Assembly: GCA_963969365.1 (NCBI GenBank)
Contig: OZ017746.1
Location: forward strand, 372,001-436,000
DNA: 64,000 nt
Reading direction: 5' to 3'
Source of the DNA: Asterochloris sp. CNOR1
Taxonomy: Eukaryota; Chlorophyta; Trebouxiophyceae; Trebouxiales; Trebouxiaceae
Below, piece after piece: positions 33,836 through 44,500 of this stretch (its first letter is position 1; each line of letters opens with the position of its first letter). The translations under genes were made by a program, and so were the position numbers. The notes beneath the pieces were generated by a model, which did not search any database, was not told the origin of the DNA, and was given only the letters and a program-made list of their open reading frames with translations.

Positions 33836-33840
33836 TGTAA
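33836..33840 (+). terminator. Possible SDHA polyadenylation signal
   Basis: TGTAA, 135 bp after the SDHA stop, in the convergent interval before ASA1. It is the typical green-algal signal, but a short motif. Confidence 0.4.
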
Positions 33841-34000
33841 TCCTTACCAACCATGGTGACAGCACACTGAGCAGGGCCTACAACAAGAAACACATGATGA
33901 AACCTGGTTAGTTCACTTGCAGCAGAATTATGCTTGTGGCCCCCTCTTCAGAGCTCCTATGTGCTACATGGCAGGGAGACTTGCCTAAAGTCTGCCTAAA

Positions 34001-35819
34001 TCAAGCTGTCTTGTACAATTCCCAGAGGGCAATGGTGCCGTCTCTTGAAGCTGAAGCCAGGGTGCCATCCTGTGGGGACCAAGCCACAGCGCTTGCGCTC
34101 TTCTGGTGGTACTGCATGGCAGAAAGGGTCGACACAATCAGAACCCTGTAACCGCAGCAAGCATTACGGGGAGAGGCACAAGCGCAGCCTGGCAGGGGCC
34201 GGGCATCCCAGCAGCCTCCTACCTGAAGCACTGCCAGCGGTTTGGGCTTGGCACATCTAAAGATGCGCACGCGGCCATCCCAGCCCGCAGATGCAAACAT
34301 TCTGCCGTCTTGCCTGACAGCAATCTCTGCAACACCTTTCTGCTTCAGAGGCAGCTTTGCCTGTAGCCTCAGGTGTGGGGCCTCCGCCGTCACCCGCCAG
34401 CAGCACAGCTGGTCATCTGCTGCGCCGCTGAAGACACCTGCATGGGCATTGAAAGGCGTGGGCAGGAAGCGCCACCCAGCAGACTTCACGCAGCTTGTCA
34501 GCGAGCAGCTGCTGGCGAGTATGGCTGCTCCAGAAGCCGGAGGCACTCATTATCATGACAAATGCAGGGCGGCTGCCCACCTGTGCCTGTTGGCTGCAGT
34601 GCCAATGCCATCACGGGCTCTTCGTGGCCTCTGATGCTGGCGATTGGGGCCAGGGGCTGCTTGGCATCCCATAGCACTACATGGCCGCCCTCATAGGCAG
34701 CCAGCAGATGCAGGCTACCCACTGCGTCCTGGGAGAGCTGGCAGAACGCAACGGCCATGCACATGCCCAGCTTTGTGCCCTCTGGCTGCAGGAAGCGCTG
34801 CAGACGAGAGCCTGTCTACAGGCAGCAGGGGACTTTGAAGTTGAGTGCAGAAGCGCTGGGGGAGCACACTTTTTGATGGGAGCTTCTCATGCATTATTGA
34901 CCATCGTGCTCTCAGGCACCATGGAAGGATATACCTACTGACACATGCGTAGGGAGTGCAGCCAGTGCACGCCGGGCCCTGATGTCCACCTCACTGCATG
35001 CACAGTGGCATGTCACCTGCAGGCTCCAAAGCTCAAGGACTGCAGGATCGCTGCCTGCAACTGCCGCTAGAGGCTCAGCGCCTGCAGCAGTTGCCTGCTG
35101 GCCCACAGCTGCGCGGCAGAAGTTGTAGGTCCCAGTCTCTATGCTCTGAGCAGGCTGGCTGCAGAGGCAAGCAACAGATTTTAGGCGCATGATCTGTGAT
35201 CAGCAAGATGATTCCGCTCACTCCTTGGTTTGGGCTGCAATGCAGCGGTGGCCAGCCACGGTGCATGAAGGCTTGCCAGAGGCAGTGAGGTACCTGGATG
35301 GTATTCCCTTGAGGTCCAAAGCCCATTTCAAGAGGCACCCATTCCTGCCTTGACTGCAGCAACACTACAGCAGTCTAAGCATGATTGCCGTGGACCGGCA
35401 TCTGCAATCTGTGGTCACAAAGTCTGCAGTAAGAACTGACCTGAGCAGGTACCATACTGATCCTTGCTGAATGAGATTGAGGGATGTGATGCCAGCTGTC
35501 GGGGAATGGAGCCTGCACGTCTGCAGCCACTCGCAATGTGACACAGCTGCTGGGAGCAATAGAAGGCAGTTGCACATGCGATGCACCTCTGGGTATGCTG
35601 AGATCTCTGGGATCGCAGATCCCACACTCTCAGCTGCCCCTCTGCATCTCTGCGTTTGTCAGACAGGATTCAGACTTGGAGCAGAACCAATCAGGTAGCC
35701 CCTGCAGATCTGCTGTCTCACCCAGAGTACAGCAGGTATGGTACTGCAGAGTGGAATGCCAAAGCCTGAACTTCACTGGCATGGCCCCTCAGCACACAGC
35801 AGGGGTCAGGGGTGGCCAT
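34001..35819 (-). CDS. ASA1: ASA1/GNB1L-type WD40 protein (ASTRA / TTT-associated)
   Basis: In yeast Asa1 is an ASTRA component working with the Tel2-Tti chaperone that assembles PIK-related kinases; GNB1L is the animal counterpart. Eight exons close in phase to 349 residues: 35819-35722, 35649-35587, 35512-35441, 35353-35294, 35143-35017, 34797-34581, 34524-34223 (an acceptor three bases earlier also works), 34111-34001. WD40 signatures: PDPCCVLRGHASEVQALAFH, SGDAEGQLRVWDLRSQR, LLSQGRNGCLLKWALDL, GHVVLWDAKQPLAPI, FASAGWDGRVRIFR, LASASRDGTIALWELYKTA at the C-terminus. The SQGRxG…KW block, the TYNFC motif and KLGMCMA are the features that separate this family from other WD40 proteins. Start codons of this gene and SWC2 are only about 70 bp apart. 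Confidence 0.88.
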
Positions 35820-35889
35820 GCTCTGTGTTGAAAAGGGAATGCTGAATGCAAGAGATTTGCTGTCTTGCCAGACCCAATCCCCTGCTCAG
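35820..35889. promoter_or_regulatory. Very short divergent promoter between ASA1 and SWC2
   Basis: About 70 bp separate the two chosen start codons. Upstream in-frame ATGs of SWC2 at 35818 and 35839 would even overlap the ASA1 start. Transcription start sites must therefore lie inside, or very close to, each other's 5' regions. Confidence 0.6.
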
Positions 35890-38800
35890 ATGGCCCGGGG
35901 AAAGCAAGCAGACAGCGAGTCCGGCAGTGAGGACGCCGACATGAAGGAGGCAGCCTCTTCAGAGGCCGAACCCATGAGCGAAGATGAGGCGGCCAGCAGC
36001 ACAGAGGAGGCCTCCGACGAGGCAGAGGAGGGGTCTGAGGAAGAGGAGAGCGATTCAGATGCTCCCAAGGTGGAGTTGCCCAACAGGACCACGCGCGGCA
36101 AGCGCATGGTGCTGGATCAGGAGTCAGGTGATGGACAGGTTGCAGCCAATCCCTGGGGGTTGCAGGGCTTGCATTGGATCACAATACAGCCACCTTTGGC
36201 TCGGTCAGTGGCCTGCTGAGGATTGAGCAATCTTATGGATTATGCTGACCTGTGCAGTTACTGTTGTGCTCAGCAGTGACAGACAGGCAGTCCTCTACAT
36301 GCTCTTATCCACCCGCCAGCCGCCACTGCTGCAGGGGACGAGGAATTTTGGGAGCAGGAGTTCTTTGCCGAGGAGCACAAGGACGAGGAATACTCAGCTG
36401 CCTCGGACTCCTCAGACACTGCGGACTCTGACATCTCCAAGTCTGTGAGGACCCCTGCGAACTCTTGACTGTGCGCTGCATTTGAGGCCACGCAGAAGTT
36501 AGTCCTGCCGCTGCTGGCAACAGTGTAAAGCAGCGTAAGGGAGCGGCACACCTGCAGCATCCTGATGCTGCTCCTGGCAGCATCCTGATGCTGCTCCTGG
36601 CTGCATCTCTTCCATCTGCTTGAGCTGATGGCCACCAAGCACAGAAAGGCTATATCTCCCAAGCTGCCTGTTGCCCTCTGTAGGAAGACGAGGGGTCCAG
36701 CGATGACGAGGGCGGCAATGCAGAGAGCAAGGGCGAGCCCAAGTGAGCTGCTGGCTCGAAGCTGCGCCTGCAATTCCGCTTCAGCGTGCTTGGAGTTGGC
36801 CCTTCACTTTGAGCAGCCAAGACAGACATGGCCATGCAGGCAGCACACCTGTGCCATCCCCTCTGCTGGTCAGCAGACAAGCAGGGTTACGAGGTCAACT
36901 GGTTTCCCCCCCAACACTGCACACCATCTTTCCTGCAGGCGTAAGGTGCTCAAACCCCCTGGTGCTAAGGCGGCCGGCAGGCCCCGCGGCCCAGGGCGGC
37001 CCCCTGCAACAGCAGAGGTGCGTGCCGCCCGCAAGGCCGCTCGGGCTGAGAAAGCTGAGAAGGGAGCGTCTGAGCCCCAGGCGGCGCGCACGCTGCGCAA
37101 GTCCACTGTGCAGAGGGCTGAGGAGGCGGAGATTGGGCGTCAATTGCGTGAGGAGGTGGGCTAGGAGGGGTGCAACTGCTGGAGAGCTGCATGTCGTTGT
37201 GTCCCTGTGGGTGCCAAGGCCAGGTGCTTGCATGTGTCTAGGGGCTTGCAGTGCTGTGTTGCTAGGCATCTCAGCTGTTTACTGGAACTATTGGTGCACC
37301 CACAGGCATGGGAGCAGTGCAGGCGCTGTGCAGCCGGATGCCTCAGTAAGTTGATCTGCTGCCCGCTGCACCACCGGGGCCAGGGTCCGACGCAGCCATG
37401 TTGTGCATGCCACACACGCTTCCCTCTCATGCCCTCTTTGCTTAATCCCCCACGGTCCCTCAGTCAATACTGAATGCCTCTTCCAGCCTGCTGCACACCA
37501 TAAATCCAGGGCTGCACACTGTGGCGCAGCTCAAATTATTACTGTCAGACGACATGTTCTCCATGCCTGCCCGTCCTGCCCAGACTTCCATCAACTCCAT
37601 GATGCCTGTCTGCCTCAGTTGCCTTGCAGTGGCCAGCCCAGTCTGGGGCTGTTTGCTGCTTGTAGCGCTGATTGGCAGCCCATCATACTCACTGATTCAG
37701 TGTTCCTGCCTGCTACAGACGCGTCCTGTTCGCAAGCGCACCGTGGTCCACCACAAGCAGCTGACTCAGGATGAGCTGCTGGCTGAAGCTGCGCGCACAG
37801 AAATAGAAAACCTGAAGGACCTGGAAGTCATGGTGGCCATGGAGGAGGCTACCAAGAAGAAGGCAACGGCCAAGAAGGCCAAGTACAGCGGGCCCATGGT
37901 GCGCTTCCACTCCAGGAAGGTGGACGGCGCCGGCGCGGTGAGCACTTGGCAGTCAGTCTAGCTTATCTTTTACAGGACAATGCACTTCTGCTGCAGAATA
38001 GCGTATGTGGGCTGCCAGTGACAGGGCTGTTGAGAGCCTGCGACAGGTGGTCTTTCTCTGAACTGGGCTCTGCTGTGGGAGGGTGGAATGTGGTGTGGGG
38101 GCTGCCCTTGGGTGGCCACCACTGTGAGGTCATGGCAGGTGGTTCCGAGGGCTGGGGTCTGCGGTGAGGTACACGGTTGGTGTGAGGGCTGAGTGGCCAC
38201 TGCTGTGGGGTGGTTCCTGGTGGTCTTCATGGGCTGTACTTGGGTGGAGTTGTTCTGAGGTGACCACGGCTCGCAGGACCCCTCAGGGTGACACAGCACA
38301 GCATTTGAGCCTCAAATGCTGCCTTGTGTCACCTGCTGTGGGAGTTCGGGCGTTGTGCTGTTGATGACCTTCCAGATCTCTGTGTGCATCAGGCATGTGC
38401 ACCTTTAATGCATTTGCATTCTGCTGGTGGAACTGTGCACATCCTAGAATCCCTGCCAACAAAGCTGCTGGGCTGCTGATGACTCACAAACACGTTTGAT
38501 ACTAGATCCTGAGGCTGCTGACAGCAGCAGTGCAGAATATCATGGGCTGAAGCCTGGCAGCTCTTAAGTGCAGAATTGTAGTGGTCACCTTAACTTGCAA
38601 TGTCAGTCAGTGGGCCAGCATTATTTTGCAGCATGTCTGCCTCCCAACCATCACGCAGCTCCTGCCTGTGAGCTGTGCGACAAGAGGACGCATACAATAC
38701 CCAGCAGGGTGCCTTCAAGGCCTGCCAGTGCTTCTCATGCCTGGCGCGTGCCTCGGGCACGACGGAGTGCAGCAATGCGCTTTGGGTCTGTCTTGCTGAC

Positions 38801-40300
38801 ATTGCCTCAACTTCTGAATCCATCTCCTTTAAAACATGTCGCCATTTGCAATGCTGTGCTTCGCAGTACATGGTCTGCTGTGACCTCCCTGCAGCACATC
38901 TAGTGCTGGCTGATCTGGTAGGCCTCATGGTGCTTGTATCTGCCTTAGGCAAGCTCACTGACCTTACCTCTTCACGCTTCCTGACTAACACAGGCACTTT
39001 AGGTGGCTGACCTGCCCGTGTAGGATTGTTGACCTCAGCTTTCACTGTGTGATTGCTCAGGTCTGCGTCTGAGGGCTTTGACTGCTTGCTTGCCCTGCAG
39101 ACCTTTCTGGAGGTGAAGAACATGCTGACGCCTGGATGGCTGCAACCCCAGAAGGCGCCGCCAGCCCCTACGCCTGCTGTGTGTGAGGTTACTGGCAAGC
39201 CAGCCAGGTGGGTTTCCTGGCCGTCATCGTGAAGCACAAAGAAGGGATGAAGCATCTCGATGTGGTCATGCCATCTGCCAGCGTCTGGGGCGCCAGCTGA
39301 CCTCCAGCCGGCAGCATTGCCCTCAAAAGGCTATGGCTGGCTGGATGGCTCACGAGAAGGCTTTGTTGCCTGGCCACTGCTGTGCTCCCGGCAAGCTCTC
39401 TGTCTGTCCTTGTCTGCACAAGCGAATGCTGCAGCACGGCCACGGCTTATCATCCTTCAGGTGCAGGGCTTGCTTCACACACTCCTGCAAGCTGAGAGTT
39501 TCACAGCGTGCTGGTGCAGGTATCGGGATCCAAAGACAGGCAAGGGGTACCATGATGCAGCCGCTTTCAAAGAGCTCAGACGGCGGCATGGGGAGCGCAT
39601 GGCAGCACGGCTCACAGCACCCCTTGCCCGGCCTCAGGGTCCTGCAGTTGCGCAGGGCTCATACCCTGTCGCAGTCTCTGTTGCAGTCCCTGGTAGCAGC
39701 TCTGCTGGTGCTGCCACTTCCATGGCCACCATCAGCCCTGTAAGCGGGCCCATACCTGGGTCTGCGCCTGCACAATATGGGCCCCTGCCAGGGGCACATC
39801 CAAGCCCCCAGCAGCCCCGGTATGAGCCCCAGTCCGGCCACCCAGGCGTGTACCACCAGGCCAGCAGCCCCGCTCAGCCTTCAGCTCTCCAACAGACGCC
39901 GGCAGGAGCCCATGCCACAGCATCATCTGCCGCTGTGGTGCCACAGTACCAACAGCCACAACACCAACAGCCGCCGCAGCAGCAGCAGCAGCGCGCGTCA
40001 GCCCCCTTCCCAGCTCAGCCACCCCACACAGCGCAGGGATTCTCTCAGCCCCTGCCTCCACAACAGTACCAACACCAGGCGCCGGTAGGTGCTGGCTCCC
40101 AGCAGGAACCTGTACCACAGCATATGTACCAGCAGGCGGCCACCGCTACTGTTCCCCAGCACGTGGCTGCCGTATCTCAGCAGCCTGGCGCTGCACTCGC
40201 AAGCTGGGGAGCTGAGGCCCAAGGCACCTCAGCACTTGCTGATGGTGATATGCAGCAGCAGGGTCTGCCGCCTCAGCAGCTTCCACATGGCAGCATGTAG
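35890..40300 (+). CDS. SWC2: SWR1-complex subunit SWC2/YL1 (VPS72) with long Gln/Pro-rich tail
   Basis: YL1/Swc2 binds H2A.Z-H2B and delivers it to the SWR1 remodeller in the nucleus. Seven exons close in phase to 576 residues: 35890-36127, 36335-36444, 36684-36742, 36939-37155, 37719-37937, 39101-39207, 39520-40300. The N-terminal region is very acidic (Asp/Glu/Ser) and runs into NRTTRGKRM and EEFWEQEFFAEE, typical of YL1. Basic segments follow (KAAGRPRGPGRPP, an AT-hook-like GRP motif; TRPVRKRTVVHHKQLTQDEL). The YL1_C domain is split by the last intron: VCEVTGKPAR | YRDPKTGKGYHD, then AFKELRRRHGE. About 225 residues of Gln/Pro/Ala/Ser-rich sequence follow, which the core family lacks. The 39-kb exon gap (37938-39100) is a single long intron. 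Earlier in-frame ATGs exist at 35818 and 35839. Confidence 0.9.
36554..36600. repeat. 23-bp direct repeat in SWC2 intron 2
   Basis: Two perfect copies of GCAGCATCCTGATGCTGCTC(CTG). The unit itself contains a palindromic GCAGCATCCTGATGCTGC hairpin. Confidence 0.85.
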
Positions 40301-40745
40301 ACCCCTACTGGGTCATGGCCCAGACGTCCCTAAGGTCACAGGCTGGCCGTGTTTCCTGCAAGTGGTGAGCAGCTTGAGTGTCGCTCGTGTCCTCAGTGCC
40401 TGCCAAACCTGTCGCGGCTGCCTTGCTGACCATTGACAGTGTCTGCCTGCAGGCCAGTCTGTTGCAGGTTTCATCTCTTGCGCCCCGCCTCCTATGTTTG
40501 ATGATGAGCTTCTAACTGCCCCTCTCGAAATCCTCATGCCTTTATATCCTAAATTTCATGTGTCCTGCATTGGACACCTGCCAATCTCAGATAGGCACAG
40601 CCAGGAGATAGGTCACGCACTTGCTCAGGGCCAATCCGCATCGTCGTTGGCTGTTAAGACAACAACTACTGACAGTAAAGGCTTTGAATGAGACCTGAAC
40701 TTGAGGGGTGCTACCACCGAGAGCCTTTTTGAGACAAAATCTGGG
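40301..40745. other. Intergenic between SWC2 and the 81-residue gene
   Basis: 445 bp with no supported exon. It holds the SWC2 3' region and the promoter of the next gene, both on the plus strand. Confidence 0.5.
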
Positions 40746-41245
40746 ATGGCAGACAGTCAGCCAGCTCAAAATTCCTCATCCTCTAAGGTTGCTCAGCCCA
40801 AGGGCTTCCTGAGTCGCCTGTTCGCAGCTGGGCCATTGATGCCCCAGCAGCAGATGTCTCCTGCTGCAAGCGCAGCCCAGGACCACAAGCTGGATGACAA
40901 GCATGAAGACTTCCACCCAGGCAGGCCTGCAGTTTGCGTCAGCTGCTGACCTCGTCCCATATCGCTTTTTGTGTGAGCATGCTCGTTGCTCATGGGCATG
41001 TGTACTGAGGAACTGTTCTGCAGTGTAGAGTTGACTGGAGCCTTCAGCCCGACGGATATTGGTATCTGGGAGCCCCACACTCACTATGGTTCCAGTGGTG
41101 CGTTTTCAACCTGTGCTTGAACGCTGTCTGCCAGGTGCAGCCGCACCAGCCCTAACGTGCTTGATGCACTTCAGGCCACAAAAAGAAGCCAGCTGCCGGT
41201 GGCGACGCCGCCAAGTCCAGTAGTGGATGGTCTGTATTTGGCTAA
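40746..41245 (+). CDS. Small basic 81-residue protein, unknown
   Basis: Two exons, 40746-40920 and 41175-41245, joined in phase if the intron uses a GC donor (CCCAG|GCAGGC) and the acceptor ACTTCAG. Product starts MADSQPAQNSSSSKVAQPKG, has a hydrophobic patch FLSRLFAAGPLMP, a His/Asp/Lys stretch DDKHEDFHPGHKKKP, and ends SSSGWSVFG. I recognise no family. The alternative of reading on past 40920 ends at 40949 without the Gly/Trp-rich tail. Coding potential rests on phase closure and a sensible C-terminus, so this is a moderate call. Confidence 0.5.
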
Positions 41246-41584
41246 TCCCTTCTCTTTATGTACAAAGCCTCCGCAATCCCCGCAGCGATCCTGTACCACC
41301 AATTGCTCAGCTGGAATTGACATCGCTGCAATTGCGGCAACCTTTGAATTTTGCGCTGAGTCTACAATGCGCTGTGACAGTTCATTGTTGAATCTGAATT
41401 GCTGATGTCAAGCAGGGGTTGCATCACCAAGCTGCCTGGCCTGGAAGATGCAGCAATCTGACAGACAAGGAGTGGTGCTCTGCGGGTCACAGCAGGTATC
41501 TGCTGCTGGCTAATTCATCCTTTGCCGATAGGACAAGCGTGCACTGCGCCGTTTGGTACATGTAGGAGGGGCGGGACTTGCAGA
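41246..41584. other. Convergent intergenic stretch
   Basis: 339 bp between the stop of the 81-residue gene (+) and the stop of the DUF3754 gene (-). No feature recognised. Confidence 0.5.
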
Positions 41585-44500
41585 TCAGATGCCAACTCTG
41601 GACTGCACCCTCTGAGACAGCAGCCCATCCCAGTGGGCTTTAAGCTTCTCTGCGGCGTGCTTGGGGTCCTGGGCAGTCCAGCTTTCAGAGTCATTGCAGG
41701 ATGCCAGACCCAGCCGCTGCATTTCACTCAAGGCATCATCTGCCCTGAAGCGAATCTTGACCTGCACATGCAGCCAGAACGTGAGTCAGTGTGGGGCAGG
41801 CCGTCCATGTGCACTGCTGTCGCGGTCAGCAGTGCTGCTCTTGCAAGAAATCCTGCAGCAGGCTCCATCTGGCCTGCAGCATACCATGTGGGTAGTCTGT
41901 ACAGGCTCAGTGCCCCGAGCCTTGTAGCGCAGCTTCCTCATGCCCCCTGGACTTGACGGGGCGGTGAGTGCCGCTGGTGGAAGCACAGTGTACCAAAGCA
42001 AGTATGGCATGGTGACGCTGCAACAACTGTGGCGTGCTGGGCACCTGTGCTGCTCTCATGAGTCTCGCCTGCGGTCCTGACTACGCTGCTGAAGATTTGC
42101 ACAGGACACAGCAGCCAGCCTTCAGTGCCGCATGCGGTGAACAAGCTCACCCCAAAGCGGTCTTCCAGCAGACCCTCTGTGTCGGCTGCCAGCTGGGTTG
42201 CGGACACAGCCCTGCCTGCCTTCTGCAGCAGGAGGTAGGCCAGCGCAGTCTGCTCGAAGTGCTGGAGGGCACTGGAGTTGGCCAGGTACTCAATCACGCC
42301 TTCCTGCCCCGCCACGGTGGTGCGCGCCAGCATGTCATTTGCCATGCGTTCATATCTGCAGGCAGGACAGGGAGGTGGTCAGTTGTTCCTCTGTAACCCT
42401 GTGCTTTGCGCTCGGCCTGCAATGTGCAGCTTAGGAGGGAAGACGGAGGCAACACAGAGGAAACGGCAGCTGTCACACAGGCTGCAACACTTCTACGGCA
42501 GCGCGCCTCCATTGCTAAGGCCCCAAGCACAGCTGCATCATCTTGCAGCTTGTACGCAGCCAGCTAAGGAAACGAGCACTCAGAGACGGACAAGCAATCT
42601 GGGGGGCGCCAGCCAAGGATTGGAACTGCTGTGCCCAGGCACCCAAATAGGTGGCAGCCGCGAGCCCGTTCCAGTGCTGCAAAGGGAGGCTGCATGAAGC
42701 CCGACGAGCAGTTGCAGGCCAACGTCATGCAAGTGGACGCCAACACGTCAGCCTGCACGACCCTGGCCTGCAACTGCTAGTCAGATGCCTGGCCCGTTCT
42801 AGCAGTAACTTACAGCAGCTCAAGCAGGACCAGCGATGTGCAAGATGACCTGGACCACGTGACACAACAGGCACACCCAGACTTGGACAGGCAAGCACGC
42901 CCTAGAACACCAGGACATTGGTGCAGCAGTGAGTGTCACACTCCTGCACCCTCAAAGCATGAATTCTGCATGAAGGCCTCAGCTCTGGGCAGTGGGCATG
43001 TTTCTCCGAAGCCTCAGGTGGAGGAATGCAAGCGCCATCAGACACAGAGCCCCCCAAGATGAAATCAAGAGTGTAGCTGGCACCACCACCCACCTGTCAT
43101 TCAGACGCTTATAGCTAAGCGTGACGCGGCCCACAAAGGCGACGGCTGAGGCTACTGTGATGACCTCCAGAATGACTGAGTCGAACTTGAGCTGCGCCAG
43201 CAGAGCTGCAGCAGCAGAAGGGCGTCTGCTTGACATTAAGAGGAACAGCAGGGGCAGCTGTTGAGGAAGGGCTGAAGGGCCCAATGCTGAAGAGGCCTCA
43301 AAGAAACCACACACACAGCATTGTAAAATTAGGCAAAGGCAGGCAAGGCCGGAGTTGGTAATGTTCAGATCCTGGCTTTATGCAGCACCAAAGTGGCACA
43401 AGCAAAAGCCTGATGACAGCGCGAACAGATTCCAGGCAGTCTGCTTTCAAGACTGGAAGCTTGTAGCTTCAGGATTCCTTGCTTTCTGTTTGTAAAGCCT
43501 TTCTAAATACTGTATACTCTCATTGCAGGCAGCACTTGCAGGCAGCACTTGCATGCATAGCCAAGCATGTACCGCCGCTCAGAAGATGCTCAGGCTCCAC
43601 TGCTTTGCAATCCCAGCTCAAAGGAAGGCAACTTATGCTCGCCCATTCTGAGTACAGCAGGGGCTCATATCACACAAGCTCAGTGCTGCAGCCCTCACAA
43701 GAAGGCCCTCAACACTGTCAGAAGCTGCGACTCACAGATGACTCCAGCCAGGGACAGCAGGTCCGAGCGCAGTCCGTCCAGCGGCCGGAACTGCAGCAGC
43801 TTGTTGGGGAAGACCACTTTCCAGCTGGGCACCGGGATGTCGCGGTATATGCGCATCACAATGGGGTTCCGCTGCTGGAACTTGGGGGTCAGGTCGTCAG
43901 GTGAGGGCCCCAGCACCCGCTGCTTCAGCTTGGACACGCCGCCACCTGAGGGGTCACTCTGCGTCTCGCGGTAGAGCACCAGCAGCTCCTGATGAACAAA
44001 GCGGGGGAGAGTGTTCGCATGTGCAGGGTCAGCACTCAGACTGCTTGATTGGGCTTGGACAGCTCGAGCACAGTGGTCAAGCATGCCCCAGCTGGTTGAG
44101 CTGGCACCTCTGTGCAGTGCCTCTCTGTGCAGCGCTCACAATGGTCCACTTGACAGCCCGTCCACAGGTACCTGACCCCACCTGAAATGTTGGCTCCACC
44201 AGCTCCACAGGGTCCAGCAGGGTCTTGAAGCCCCCCCTCTGCAGGCCGTCTGTGCCCCCCAGGGCATCTCTGATGCTGACACGCTCCACAAACACAGGGC
44301 TCAATCTGCAGCACAGCGCACAGGCTGTTGGGCTGCGCCTACGCACAGCAAAGCCAGGGAGCCTCCGCAAATCTTGAGCGGCGTAGTGTCACAGCTCCCG
44401 TGCATTTGCCCAGGCAGCTAGCACTGGCCCTTTCAGATAGCGCTCTTGCCCCTGAGACATGGGTGGGAGCTCTTTGAAGTGGCGCAACTTCGATGTCACC

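Noticed and set aside
35341-35365. ATG-led frame at 35365 as a start for the WD40 gene
   Set aside because: Reading through the splice at 35353 in another frame gives the diagnostic SQGRNGCLLKW motif, so that ATG is out of frame.
41928-41960. Possible extra DUF3754 exon (MRKLRYKARGTEP) between exons 13 and 14
   Set aside because: Available acceptor puts a stop in frame. Joining exon 13 directly to 41761 gives the family-like DRFGVKIRFRADDAL.
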